64,000 nt of DNA from JBJXGE01 sp046154185. GTDB taxonomy: Bacteria; Planctomycetota; UBA8108; UBA1146; JAJFFE01. The position numbers and the translations under genes were made by a program. Below, one piece after another: positions 37,202-46,427 of the stretch (position 1 is its first letter; every line of letters starts with the position of its first letter). The notes beneath the pieces were generated by a model. It was not told the DNA's origin. It saw nothing but the letters and a program-made list of their open reading frames with translations, and searched no databases. Location: the NCBI GenBank assembly GCA_046154185.1, contig JBJXGE010000049.1, forward strand, positions 1 through 64,000. The letters run 5' to 3'.

Positions 37202-39943
37202 ATGCAAGAAAGCTCGCTGGGTGCGCGGCGCCGTGCCGTGGTCGTCATCGCGATGATCTGCGCGCTCGCAGGTATTTCGCTGCGGTCCGCCGCGGCGCAG
37301 ACTCCGGAGACTCCTCCGCCTGCGAAGCCCGCCGTGCCGCCGAGTCCGATCGAGGCGTGGCTCATGGCCGGGCCGGTGGATTTTCCGATGCCAGCTTTCG
37401 CCGAGGAGAAACGCAAGCGGCTCGAACTCAAGGCGCTCTTGGATGTGACGCCGCTCGATTTCAAGAAACTGTGGCCGGAAGCCGGCAAGTCGCTGACCTT
37501 GCCGGCCTCCGCGCCGCTCGTTTGGGCGGAATTGGCCGCGCCCGGCGGCACGCTGACGTTCACGCCGACGCCCGCTCCGGCGGGCGGAAACGGTACGCCG
37601 GAAATCGTGTTGCTCGCGACGTATCTCGAGTCCGACCTCTTCGCCAAGCGCACGCTTGTCGTGAAGTCGGGTCATCTCGTGCGCGCGTTTCTCGATGGCG
37701 AAGAAGTGCTGAAGAAGGAAATTGCCGCACCGCGCGCAGCCGCGAACGATCCGAAACCAGTCGAGGAGAAGCCGGCGGATGAGAAGCCCGCGGCGCAAGA
37801 CGCGAGTGGCAAACTGAAACTGACACCCGGCAAACATCTGCTCGTGCTGCAAGCCATTTACGATCCGCAAGGCGCCGCCGAGTGGAAGGTCGAAGTCGAA
37901 CTCAAGACCGAACCGGACGACGCTGGCGTCGCCGTGCGAGTGGGCACATCGACCCGACACCGCATGCGCGTCGGAGATCTCCTCGATAGCGCGTTCATCG
38001 CCGGTGTCGCGACCTCGCCAGATGGCGAAGCCGTGGCCATTCGCCTGCGACAGCCGGACGCGCCGGGCGATCAAGCCGTCGAGTGGATCGAGCTGCGCGC
38101 GACCTCCACGGGGCAGCTACTGATGACGCTGCGTGGGGAAGGTGGCTTGAGCGGTTTCGCGTGGGCGCCCGAGGAAAGCGCGGCGCGTTACGGTTACGTG
38201 ACGCGGAAAGAAGGTCGAGCGACTTTGTGGGTCGGCGACTTCGCCGCGGGCGGCATGAAACCGGTGCTCGAAGCGGTCGAACACTTCGGCGCCTTCGAGT
38301 GGTGCCCGGACGGCAAGAGCATCATCTACAGCGTCACGGATCCCGAGCCGCCGAACACAAAAGGCGTCAAGCGGCTCGATGGCTTGCAAGATCAATGGAG
38401 CTCGTGGCGCGATGAAAGCTATCTCTATCAGCTCGTCGTCGCCGACGGCACGCGCCGGCGTCTCACGGCCGGCGCGATCTCGACGACGCTGCAAGATGTA
38501 AGCCCCGACAGCTCTCGACTTCTGTTCACGCGCACGATCTTCGACGCCGTGCGCCCGTATGAGCACGACGAGTTGTACGAACTCGAGTTCGCGACGCTGG
38601 TCGCGCGCAAAATTGCGACGCTCTCGGCGCTCAAGGCCGTGAGCTACGACCCGAGCGGTGAACGCGCGCTCGTACTCGCCGGACCTTCGGAGTTTGGCGG
38701 CAAAGGGTTGAATCTTGCGAGTGCCGAGCAGATACCCAACGACTATGAGTCGGAGGCCTATGTGCTCGAACTCGCGACTGGCGCCGCGGAATCGTGGTCG
38801 CGAGAATTCGCGCCGTCGATCGACGACGCGGTGTGGTCGCAGGTAGACGGCAATATTTATCTGCGCGCGACCGACGGCGATCGCGTGCGACTTTATCGCT
38901 ACGACGTCGATCGCCGTGAGTACACGGTGATTCCAAGCGGCGTCGAAGTCGTCGACGGCATGAGCCTCGCGCGCCACGCGCTCGAGCTCGTTTTCTACGG
39001 CTCGTCGCCATTTCTGAACCCGCGCGTGCTCGCGCAGGACCTCGAGGCGCTCGAGCAGCCGCGCCTGATTACCGCGCCCGAAGCGGATCGCTACCGACAC
39101 ATCATCCCGGGCACGCATAAGGATTGGGCGGTCGACCTCAAAGACGGACTCCGCATGACTGCGAGCATTTACTTCCCGCCGGGCTTCGACGCGGCGCGGA
39201 AGTACCCGCTCATCGTTTTCTACTACGGTGGCACGTTTCCCACGACGCGCGTCTTCGGCGGCCGCTACCCGCGCGAGTTATGGGTGGCGCACGGATACGT
39301 CGTGCTGACGCTCGAGCCGCGCGGCGCCATCGGTTTTGGCCAAGACTTCGCGGCGCAACACGTCAACAACTGGGGTCGCACCGTCGCGGGCGAGATCATC
39401 GAGAGCACGGAGAAGTTCCTCGCGACGCACGACTACGTGGATGCGAAACGCGTCGGCTGCATCGGCGCGTCGTACGGCGGGTTCATGACCATGCTGCTCA
39501 CGACGAAGACCGATTTGTTTGCAGGCGCGATCTCGCACGCCGGAATCAGTTCGCTTGCGAGTTATTGGGGCGAAGGGTGGTGGGGTTTCCAGTACAGCGC
39601 GATCGCCAGCGCGAATAGTTTTCCGTGGAACGCGCGCGACTTGTACATCGAACAAAGTGCGCTCTTTCACGCCGACAAGATTCGTACGCCGCTCCTACTC
39701 CTCCACGGCACGGGCGACACGAACGTGCCGAAAGGCGAGAGCGATCAACTTTACGCGGCGCTCAAGTTGCTCGAGCGGCCGGTCGAATACGTGCAGTTCC
39801 TGGGGGACAACCACTGGATTCTCGACTACCCGAAGCGCGTCCTCTTCATTCAAACAATCATCGCCTGGTTCGATCGCCACTTAAAAGGCGACGACGGCTA
39901 TTGGCGGCACTTGCACCCGGAAGCGGGTGAAGAGGAGCAGTGA
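37202..39943 (+). CDS. S9 family serine peptidase (prolyl oligopeptidase family) with long N-terminal region
   Basis: A 913-aa protein. Signal peptide (VVVIAMICALAGISLRSAAA) is followed by an Ala/Pro/Lys-rich low-complexity stretch near residue 175-205. The beta-propeller spans about 260-640 (PDGEAVAIRLRQ, WCPDGKSIIYSV, SYDPSGERALVLAG). The alpha/beta-hydrolase domain is C-terminal with Ser757 (GASYGGFMTM), Asp839 (HGTGDTNVP) and His871 (GDNHWIL), a complete catalytic triad. ATG 37202 is preferred to TTG 37181. The family cleaves short peptides, often with dipeptidyl or acyl-peptidase specificity. It is longer than most members by about 200 N-terminal residues. Confidence 0.9.
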   Translation: MQESSLGARRRAVVVIAMICALAGISLRSAAAQTPETPPPAKPAVPPSPIEAWLMAGPVDFPMPAFAEEKRKRLELKALLDVTPLDFKKLWPEAGKSLTLPASAPLVWAELAAPGGTLTFTPTPAPAGGNGTPEIVLLATYLESDLFAKRTLVVKSGHLVRAFLDGEEVLKKEIAAPRAAANDPKPVEEKPADEKPAAQDASGKLKLTPGKHLLVLQAIYDPQGAAEWKVEVELKTEPDDAGVAVRVGTSTRHRMRVGDLLDSAFIAGVATSPDGEAVAIRLRQPDAPGDQAVEWIELRATSTGQLLMTLRGEGGLSGFAWAPEESAARYGYVTRKEGRATLWVGDFAAGGMKPVLEAVEHFGAFEWCPDGKSIIYSVTDPEPPNTKGVKRLDGLQDQWSSWRDESYLYQLVVADGTRRRLTAGAISTTLQDVSPDSSRLLFTRTIFDAVRPYEHDELYELEFATLVARKIATLSALKAVSYDPSGERALVLAGPSEFGGKGLNLASAEQIPNDYESEAYVLELATGAAESWSREFAPSIDDAVWSQVDGNIYLRATDGDRVRLYRYDVDRREYTVIPSGVEVVDGMSLARHALELVFYGSSPFLNPRVLAQDLEALEQPRLITAPEADRYRHIIPGTHKDWAVDLKDGLRMTASIYFPPGFDAARKYPLIVFYYGGTFPTTRVFGGRYPRELWVAHGYVVLTLEPRGAIGFGQDFAAQHVNNWGRTVAGEIIESTEKFLATHDYVDAKRVGCIGASYGGFMTMLLTTKTDLFAGAISHAGISSLASYWGEGWWGFQYSAIASANSFPWNARDLYIEQSALFHADKIRTPLLLLHGTGDTNVPKGESDQLYAALKLLERPVEYVQFLGDNHWILDYPKRVLFIQTIIAWFDRHLKGDDGYWRHLHPEAGEEEQ

Positions 39944-39947
39944 GACT

Positions 39948-40352
39948 ATGCGTTGGACCTGGGTTTTGTTTTCCTTTAGTGGCCGAATATCGCGGAAGTG
40001 GTACTGGATTGGATGGCTGTTGAATATGGCAACGTGGATGGGGTTGGGCGTCTTGCTAGTGCTGCTGGGCGAAGGCTCAACAGGCTTCGACAGGGTGAAA
40101 TCGACGAAGTCTCTCGGTGTCGTGGTCTTCCTTGTTTTGGGCGGTGCAGCGGTGTGGTCGAGTCTCGCGGTGCAGGCGAAGCGATGGCACGATCTGAATC
40201 AGTCCGCCTGGTGCATTCTCATAAACGCGATCCCGTACCTCGGTGGACTTGCCTCGTTCGTGATACAGGGTTTTGTCCCCGGCACAAAGGGCCGCAATCG
40301 CTTTGGCAAGGATCCGCTGCAAACAGCGCAGGATTGGGCGGCACAGTTCTGA
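39948..40352 (+). CDS. DUF805 family membrane protein
   Basis: A 134-aa protein with the DUF805 start WVLFSFSGRISRKWYWIGWL (W-x-x-F-x-G-R-x-x-R-x-x-Y/W-W). It has four hydrophobic segments, the AKRWHDLNQSAW loop (family R-x-H-D), and the closing PGTKGRNRFGKDP of the family. ATG 39948 has GAGGAG 10 bases upstream, only 4 bases after the peptidase stop, so the two are probably co-transcribed. Function of DUF805 is unknown. Confidence 0.9.
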   Translation: MRWTWVLFSFSGRISRKWYWIGWLLNMATWMGLGVLLVLLGEGSTGFDRVKSTKSLGVVVFLVLGGAAVWSSLAVQAKRWHDLNQSAWCILINAIPYLGGLASFVIQGFVPGTKGRNRFGKDPLQTAQDWAAQF

Positions 40353-40364
40353 AAAATCGTCGCC

Positions 40365-41153
40365 TCACGGCTTGCGAAGGAATCGCTGCGCCGGCTCCGG
40401 CACGGTGATCGGCGCGACCTTGCCGATTTCGCTGATGAGATAGGCGCTTCGCACGACGAGATGCTCTTGCTCGTCGAGGCGTTTCTTGTCGCCGTGGTCG
40501 CCGGTCAATCCGACGGCAAGCAGCACGACAATTTCGCGCGGCTCGCCGGTGCCGGTGTCGATGCTCACGAGCGTGCGACCCTCGACGCGCGTGCCGTCGA
40601 TGCGCGCGAGAAACTTCGGGATATCTTCGCCGGGTCCCGCAAGCGCGCGCGACTGGACGACGCGCTCCCAATACTTGGTCGCGACGCGCTTAGCGAGTGC
40701 CACCGAAACTTCCGTCAGTGGCGGATTTTTCGCAGCGATTTCATGCCCCGTCTCGCGCGCTGCTTCTGCCAAAATCGCCTCCGGGCTCGGCATCAACATC
40801 GCGACATACTTGCCGACGTAATGCGATTCGATGCTCTGCCAACCGTGGAGCCCGCGCAGCGCGCCGCGCTCGCCGAGGCGATAAAGCTCGAGATCTGGGA
40901 TCGCGAGCAGCTCGTCGTACACGCGCGCGTTTTGCGCCTGGAGAAACGCGACGAAATCGATTGCGTGATCAGCGGAATCGGAGAGCCCGATATCGCAGCG
41001 CCATTCGAACGCATAGTTTTTTTGTTTGCCGATCGCCGCGCGCGCCGCGGCGAGCAACTGTTGCGCGCGCGACGGCTCTTCTGGTCGGCTCGCGCAGAGC
41101 AGCAGAGTCAGCGCGCAGCCCGCGATTGTTAGCGTGACAGTCATTCGTCGCAT
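40365..41153 (-). CDS. Secreted or lipid-anchored protein of unknown function
   Basis: A 262-aa protein. It opens with a basic/hydrophobic leader (MRRMTVTLTIAGCALTLLLC) that is either a signal peptide or, via TIAGC, a very short lipoprotein signal. The mature part starts with helix SRAQQLLAAARAAIGKQ, then a WRCDIGLS strand, GWQSIESHYVGKYVAML, and ends on strands (RTLVSIDTGTGEPREIVVLL, HLVVRSAYLISEIG). The pattern resembles lipoprotein-carrier folds, but no family match is claimed. It converges with DUF805 (12 bp apart). Confidence 0.55.
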   Translation of the reverse strand: MRRMTVTLTIAGCALTLLLCASRPEEPSRAQQLLAAARAAIGKQKNYAFEWRCDIGLSDSADHAIDFVAFLQAQNARVYDELLAIPDLELYRLGERGALRGLHGWQSIESHYVGKYVAMLMPSPEAILAEAARETGHEIAAKNPPLTEVSVALAKRVATKYWERVVQSRALAGPGEDIPKFLARIDGTRVEGRTLVSIDTGTGEPREIVVLLAVGLTGDHGDKKRLDEQEHLVVRSAYLISEIGKVAPITVPEPAQRFLRKP

Positions 41154-41172
41154 GGCGCGGAGTATACGCGCC
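41154..41172 (-). terminator. Short hairpin between two minus-strand genes
   Basis: GGCGCG (41154-41159), loop GAGTATA, CGCGCC (41167-41172). It sits between the MFS stop and the next gene's start on the minus strand. It may terminate the MFS transcript or lie in the next gene's leader. Confidence 0.35.
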
Positions 41173-41205
41173 CCGATCGCGAGTGTCAGCTCGCGGCGGG
41201 ACCCA

Positions 41206-42399
41206 CTACTTCGCGGGCAGTGCCCGCGCGACCAGCGCCGCCAGGAAACTCGCGCCCGCGCCGAGGTAGAGTCCCGCTTGGCCGTTCGGGATGCCGGCCG
41301 TGGCGCTCACGAACAACACGACTTGAAACGCGACCAATTGGACGCTGCGCGAGATATTGTAAAAACCCGACGATGCCGTGCCGCGCACGCGCGCCGGGAA
41401 CAGGTCCGCGAACAGCGCGCCGAAGCACGACCAATTGCCGGAACCGAGACCGACGACCGCGATGACGCCGACAAAGAGCGCGAGCGTTTGCGAAAGCGCG
41501 TGAAACCCCAGCGCAATTCCGAGCGTACCCGCGGCATAGGCGAACGCGTAGGTCGCAAACACGGCGCGTCGCGAGAAGCGGTCCGCGAAATATCCGAACG
41601 AGAGATTGCCGATGAGATGTCCGCACGAGATCACCCACTGGATGTGCGTGATCTCGCGCAGACTTTGCCCGAGGCTCGTGGCGAGATACGAGTAGAGAAA
41701 ATTGTACGTGCACCAGAAGCCGGCCATATTCAGCGTGAGAAGCGCGAATACGACGACCGACGATCGCAGGAGCGGCGGGCGTACGAGCTCGAGCGCTGAC
41801 GTAGTCGGGCGCGGCGCGTCGTCGGCAGTCGCGTTGCGCGTTTCCGGAATCAAGAACCAAGCGAACGGCGTCAACAAGATGGCGCTGCTCGCGACACAGA
41901 AGCAACCGCGCCAACCGATGTGCTCAGAGGCGTAGCCGCTGAGGAGCGCGCCGAGCGCCATCGCGACGGGACTGCCGGCTTGCAAGATGCCGGCCGCGCG
42001 TCCCCGCATGCGAGCCGGCACGCTTTCGGCGACGATCGCGTGGCCGACACCCCACTCGCCGCCGACCCCGAGTCCCGTAAAGATGCGCGCCAAGAGCAGC
42101 GACCAATAGTCGGTCGCGCATGCCGTGAGTAAGCTGCCGAGCGAGTACGAGGCGACCGCCAGCACGAACGCGGGTCGGCGACCGACGCGATCCGCGAATC
42201 GTCCGATCGCAACGCCGCCGACTCCGGTGGCGGCGAGACTCAATCCGCTGATCCACGAGTAGTCGCTCTCGCTGATCGCGATGTCGACGCCGATCAACGA
42301 TTTCAGCATCGGAAAGAGAATCAGCGCCTGAAAGTCGAGCACCCAGCCGAGCCAACAGACGAGAAGGAGCCGCCAGCGACCTTCGCGCAAGATCTCCAT
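41206..42399 (-). CDS. Major facilitator superfamily transporter
   Basis: A 397-aa protein with 12 hydrophobic segments. The first loop carries the MFS motif GRFADRVGRRPAF (G-x-x-x-D-R-x-G-R-R), the equivalent loop of the second half has FGYFADRFSRRAVF, and GVGGEWGVGHAIVAE is the sugar/aromatic-acid-transporter-like helix-4 segment. The organisation and the VGGEWG motif suggest the sialate/sugar-phosphate or aromatic acid:H+ symporter group. The substrate is unknown. Divergent from the SGNH hydrolase, and about 9 kb from the enediyne cassette, so it is not assigned to it. Confidence 0.9.
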   Translation of the reverse strand: MEILREGRWRLLLVCWLGWVLDFQALILFPMLKSLIGVDIAISESDYSWISGLSLAATGVGGVAIGRFADRVGRRPAFVLAVASYSLGSLLTACATDYWSLLLARIFTGLGVGGEWGVGHAIVAESVPARMRGRAAGILQAGSPVAMALGALLSGYASEHIGWRGCFCVASSAILLTPFAWFLIPETRNATADDAPRPTTSALELVRPPLLRSSVVVFALLTLNMAGFWCTYNFLYSYLATSLGQSLREITHIQWVISCGHLIGNLSFGYFADRFSRRAVFATYAFAYAAGTLGIALGFHALSQTLALFVGVIAVVGLGSGNWSCFGALFADLFPARVRGTASSGFYNISRSVQLVAFQVVLFVSATAGIPNGQAGLYLGAGASFLAALVARALPAK

Positions 42400-42627
42400 T
42401 TCGAAAATTCGCTCCTAGAAGAACTTTGCGCGCGGCGGTCTGCGTCAGCCGGTGAGCACGCCGGGAGACGCTAACGGAAAATTCGCTCGGTGAGCAAGAT
42501 ATCGGGACAAGTCGCGCGCCGGTCGGGGCGGCGTGACTTCCCGGCCTTGTCATCGGGGCCGTGCCGGGCAATAACGGGGCCGGTCGGTGGCGCCGCGTTT
42601 CAAATCACCAGATGAAGGGAGTTGCGC

Positions 42628-43359
42628 TTGCTCACTCGACGGCAACTTTTCGCGGGAACGATCGGCGGCGCGCTCGCATTCTCGTGTGACGCCCGCACGA
42701 CAGCCATGAGCGGGACGGCAAGACACATCGTGTTGGTCGGTGATTCCATCTTCGACAACAAGCGCTACGTGTACGACCAACCGAGCGTCATCGAACAGTT
42801 GCGCGCGAAGTTGCCGAGCGATTCGAAGGCGACGCAGTTGGCGGTCGATGGAGATGTGACGACGGACGTGGCGCGGCAGCTCGCGAAGTTGCCGAAAGAC
42901 GCGACGCACATTGTCGTGAGTGTCGGCGGCAACGATGCGCTCAAACAATCAGGAGTCTTGACGAGACCCGCGAAGAACGCGGCGGAGGTGTTTCTGGATC
43001 TGGCCGGGATTCAGGAGGAGTTCGACCAGAACTATCGTCGCATGCTCGACGCGGTCGTCGGCACGGGGTTGCCGACCATGGTCTGCACGATCTACGATCC
43101 GAACTACTCCGAAGTCGAAAGGCAGCGCATCGCGATCGCGGCGCTCTCGATTTTCAATGACCGCATCACGCGCGCGGCGGCGCGGCAAGGCGTGCCGCTC
43201 ATCGACTTGCGGCTGCTCTTCGATTCACCGAACGACTACGCCAATCCCATCGAGCCATCGCCCACCGGCGGCGCCAAGATTGTCGCGCAGATCCTCGCCA
43301 TCACTGAGTCGCACGACTTCTCGCAGCGACGGACCTCGATCTACGCTGGTCGCGGATAG
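42628..43359 (+). CDS. SGNH/GDSL hydrolase family protein with a possible Tat signal
   Basis: A 243-aa protein. The N-terminus TRRQLFAGTIGGALAF has a twin-arginine signal pattern. Block I is VLVGDSIFDN (Ser nucleophile), block III is VGGND (G-x-N-D), and the end reads NPIEPSPTGGAKIV. The Asp-x-x-His that normally supplies the catalytic base is not seen at the end; an E-x-x-x-G arrangement stands in its place. TTG 42628 (RBS AAGGGA 7 bases upstream) or TTG 42622 is the start. Likely an extracytoplasmic esterase or acetylhydrolase, or an inactive relative. Confidence 0.8.
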   Translation: MLTRRQLFAGTIGGALAFSCDARTTAMSGTARHIVLVGDSIFDNKRYVYDQPSVIEQLRAKLPSDSKATQLAVDGDVTTDVARQLAKLPKDATHIVVSVGGNDALKQSGVLTRPAKNAAEVFLDLAGIQEEFDQNYRRMLDAVVGTGLPTMVCTIYDPNYSEVERQRIAIAALSIFNDRITRAAARQGVPLIDLRLLFDSPNDYANPIEPSPTGGAKIVAQILAITESHDFSQRRTSIYAGRG

Positions 43360-43378
43360 TCAGACGACGCTCAGTGCG

Positions 43379-44281
43379 TCATTGTCCTCGCAGCGCTTCC
43401 CACTCTTCAATCGTCCGCGGCCAGTCGTCGTGGAGGAGCTGCGACAATGCGCGGTCCTTGAGCAGCACGCCCTGCGTTTGGCACGTGGCACAGTAGTTGG
43501 TTTCATTGTCGGCGTGGACAATGCGCTGAATCGGCGCTGCGCACGCTGGGCAGGGTTCGCGATATTTACCGTGCACGGCCATCTCGGCGCGAAACGCAGT
43601 GACTTTGGTCGGGAAGCCGGCGCCGCAATTGCTGCGCAAGCGCTCGATCCATTCGGCGAGCACGTCGCGCGTCGCGTGAAAGAGACGCTCGACCTCGTCG
43701 TCCGCGAGCGACGACGTGCGTTTCACCGGCGAAAGCCGTGCGCGATGCAGAATCTCATCCGAGTAAGCGTTGCCGATACCGCTGAGGACGCTCGGGTCGG
43801 TGAGCGCGCGCTTCAAAGTGTGCGAACGTTCGAGAATCCGCGCACGAAACGCCGGCAACTCGGCGGTCAACATCTCCAGTCCGCTCGGATCGTGGGTCGC
43901 GAGCGCTTCGCGCCCGCGCACGAAGTGCAGCGAAGCGCGGCGTTTCGATCCCGCTTCCGTCAAAACGAGCTGCCCGGATTCGAACGCGAAGACCGCCAAC
44001 GTCACGCGGTTTCGCGCCACCTTCGTTTCGATCGATTTCCACGCGAGCCGTCCGGCAATCATCAAATGCAAAACCGCGAAGTAGTCGTCCTCGAAGCCGA
44101 ACACGATGCGTTTTCCGAGTCGTTCAACCGCGACGACCGCTCGTCCTTCGCAAGCGCTGGGCGGCGGCTCGACGGTGCGCACAAGAAATGCGTTGCGCGG
44201 CTCAAACCGCAAGAGGCGCTGGCCGCTGACGCGAGCCCGCAACGCCTCGATGTAGATCGTGAGATCCGGCAGCTCGGGCAT
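43379..44281 (-). CDS. Fpg/Nei-family DNA glycosylase
   Basis: A 300-aa enzyme. After removal of Met1 it begins PELPDL, giving the N-terminal Pro nucleophile and Glu of formamidopyrimidine-DNA glycosylases. The H2TH region is seen in LSGIGNAYSDEILHRARLSP (I-G-N-x-Y-x-D-E-I). A C-terminal zinc finger has C-x-x-C in EPCPACAAP and a second C-x-x-C in NYCATCQTQG. The start is ATG 44281, which gives the required Pro2; the GTG just before it is not used. It excises oxidised bases such as 8-oxoguanine or their relatives; exact specificity is not predictable. It follows the M3 peptidase gene by 16 bp. Confidence 0.9.
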   Translation of the reverse strand: MPELPDLTIYIEALRARVSGQRLLRFEPRNAFLVRTVEPPPSACEGRAVVAVERLGKRIVFGFEDDYFAVLHLMIAGRLAWKSIETKVARNRVTLAVFAFESGQLVLTEAGSKRRASLHFVRGREALATHDPSGLEMLTAELPAFRARILERSHTLKRALTDPSVLSGIGNAYSDEILHRARLSPVKRTSSLADDEVERLFHATRDVLAEWIERLRSNCGAGFPTKVTAFRAEMAVHGKYREPCPACAAPIQRIVHADNETNYCATCQTQGVLLKDRALSQLLHDDWPRTIEEWEALRGQ

Positions 44282-44297
44282 CACGCGCGGCGCCGGC

Positions 44298-46340
44298 TCA
44301 TTCGTCGGAATTCAACCAGTGCTTCCACGCCTCTTCGTTGAACGGACGGCCGAGAAAGTCCGCGACCAACGCGGCTGCTGGCTTCGAGCCGCCTGGCGCG
44401 AGCACGGACTTGCGGTAGCGCGTCGCCACGGTGGTCGCGAGCAGATCGTTGTTATCGAATTTCGAGAACAGGTCCTTCGCGATCACGAGCGACCACATGT
44501 AGGTGTAGTACACGGCCGAATACCCATCGAGGTGGCCAAACGCGCACTGCATGTGCGTGCCGTCCACGAACGGGTAAGGCTGATACCTTTTCACCAACGT
44601 GGCGATGAGTGTGGTTGTGTCTATCAGCGCGGGATCGGCGTTGTAGCAGCCGAGCGATAGACCCGCATAGACCATCTGACGGCGCACCTGGAGCCCCTTG
44701 CCAAAATCATTCGCGCGATTCATCTGCTTTACGAGCGCGGCGGGAATCGGCTCGCCCGTTTCAAAGTGCTTAGCAAACGTGGCGAGTACGGCCGGGTTCC
44801 GTGTCCATTCCTCGAGCATCTGCGACGGCGCTTCGACGAAGTCTTGCTCCGTGCGAATCCCGCCGACGCCGACCCAATGCTGACCCCCCGCGAACATCGT
44901 GTGCAGCAAGTGACCGAACTCGTGGAAGAACGTCGTGACTTCGCTATGTTCCATGAGGCCGGCATCGCCCGCCTCGCCGCCCGGGAAGTTGCAGACGAGC
45001 GCCGCTTCCGGAATCTGCTTGCCCGTGACGCCAGTGCGAATATCGAACTGCGCCGCGTGACTGTATTTGTTGTCGCGCGGATGCATGTCGAGATAGAAGC
45101 GCCCCGTGAGCTTGCCGCCCTCCCAGAGCTCGTAGCACTCGACCGACGGATGCCACACCGACGCGTTCGCAACCCGCCGGAACTCGACCCCGAATAACTT
45201 TGCGCTGATATCGAGCACGCCCTGCTTCACGGATGCATACGGAAAGTAGGGCCGCACGGACTGGGCGTCGAAGTTGTAGTTTGAGCGCCGCAACAATTCC
45301 GAGTAATAGTTGCTTTCCCACATTTTGACGGCTGTCGCCCCCGGCACGTCGAGCTGCTTGCGTGCGAGCAGTTGTTTGTACTCACGCGCCTGGCGCTCGC
45401 CCGATGCCGCGACGACGCGGTCGATGAAGGCCTGCGCGTTCTTTGCGCTGCCCACCATTTTGTCCGCCGTGATCGTGTCAGCCCAGTTCGTGAACCCGAC
45501 AAGCTTCGACAGCTCATAGCGCTTTTGCCGCATCTGATCGAGCACGTCGATGTTGGCCGGAAACGCGCGGTTGTTGTACTCCAGGTACATGCGCCGACGC
45601 AGGTCCTCGTTCTTGGCATAGCTGAAAACGGGGATCGCATCGGGGTAATCCATCGTCAGCGTGATGGTTCCATCCGCAGCGGGCGCGTGGCGCGCGATAT
45701 AGTCCGCGGGCAGTCCGTCCAACTCCGCGACGCTAGCGACGGTCACGGTCCGCTTGTCACCGCGAATGTTGCGCGAAAACTGTTGGCCGATCTCGACGAG
45801 TTCGTCGCTCAGTTTCTTTATTCGCTCGCGCGTGGCGTCGTCTTTATCCACGCCCGCCAACCGGAAATCGCGCAGCGTCTTCGTGACGTAGTACTTGGTT
45901 TCTGGGTCCGCCTTCGAGATGTCGAGCGCCGAGAGCGCGTCGTAGACTTTGCGGTTCAGCGACAAGTCGGTCACGAACGCGGACAGGACTTGGCTGGTCT
46001 TCTCGGCGGTCGAGCGCAGCGCCGCGTCCGGATGCACTTCTTGAATCAATTGGCATTCGGATCTGGCCATGTCGAGGAGCCGCAGCGCGTCGTCGTAAGG
46101 GACCAACGTGTTCTCGATCGAAGGCGGCGCTTTCGCCGCGAGCAGTTGGTCGATCTGCGCCTTGGCTTCCTGGAGACGCTTTTCCTGCCGTGCGTTGAAT
46201 GCCACGGGGTCGGGCGCCGTCGCCCAGAACGGTTCGTTGATGGGTGTATCGGCCGCCGAACCCGCGGCGAAGCTCACGACCACGACGGCGAGCAGCAGCG
46301 ACCGGCACGAGGCTCGAAGTAGGTGCATCTGATTCCTCAT
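44298..46340 (-). CDS. M3 family metallopeptidase (thimet oligopeptidase-like), secreted
   Basis: A 680-aa protein. Signal peptide (SLLLAVVVVSFAAGSA). The zinc-binding HEFGH is at residues 473-477 in TTFFHEFGHLLH, followed by the conserved third ligand Glu in a downstream EAPSQMLEEW helix. Ends with the FDNNDLLATTVATRYRKS and FLGRPFNEEAWKHWLN blocks of the family. Start ATG 46340 or ATG 46328; the second has AGGA 5 bases upstream. The family cleaves short peptides; a signal peptide makes this one a periplasmic or outer membrane-facing enzyme, unlike cytosolic PrlC/OpdA. Confidence 0.93.
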   Translation of the reverse strand: MRNQMHLLRASCRSLLLAVVVVSFAAGSAADTPINEPFWATAPDPVAFNARQEKRLQEAKAQIDQLLAAKAPPSIENTLVPYDDALRLLDMARSECQLIQEVHPDAALRSTAEKTSQVLSAFVTDLSLNRKVYDALSALDISKADPETKYYVTKTLRDFRLAGVDKDDATRERIKKLSDELVEIGQQFSRNIRGDKRTVTVASVAELDGLPADYIARHAPAADGTITLTMDYPDAIPVFSYAKNEDLRRRMYLEYNNRAFPANIDVLDQMRQKRYELSKLVGFTNWADTITADKMVGSAKNAQAFIDRVVAASGERQAREYKQLLARKQLDVPGATAVKMWESNYYSELLRRSNYNFDAQSVRPYFPYASVKQGVLDISAKLFGVEFRRVANASVWHPSVECYELWEGGKLTGRFYLDMHPRDNKYSHAAQFDIRTGVTGKQIPEAALVCNFPGGEAGDAGLMEHSEVTTFFHEFGHLLHTMFAGGQHWVGVGGIRTEQDFVEAPSQMLEEWTRNPAVLATFAKHFETGEPIPAALVKQMNRANDFGKGLQVRRQMVYAGLSLGCYNADPALIDTTTLIATLVKRYQPYPFVDGTHMQCAFGHLDGYSAVYYTYMWSLVIAKDLFSKFDNNDLLATTVATRYRKSVLAPGGSKPAAALVADFLGRPFNEEAWKHWLNSDE

Positions 46341-46427
46341 TTCTTCCGGATGGTTTCGTCATTCTTACGGCGAGATTGTCCATGGTGCGTTCACACAAGA
46401 AAAGCCACGAAACAACCAAGAGTCGCT

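Noticed and set aside
41206..42399. The MFS transporter as the enediyne exporter
   Set aside because: It is 9 kb away behind unrelated operons and its motifs resemble solute symporters rather than drug efflux pumps.
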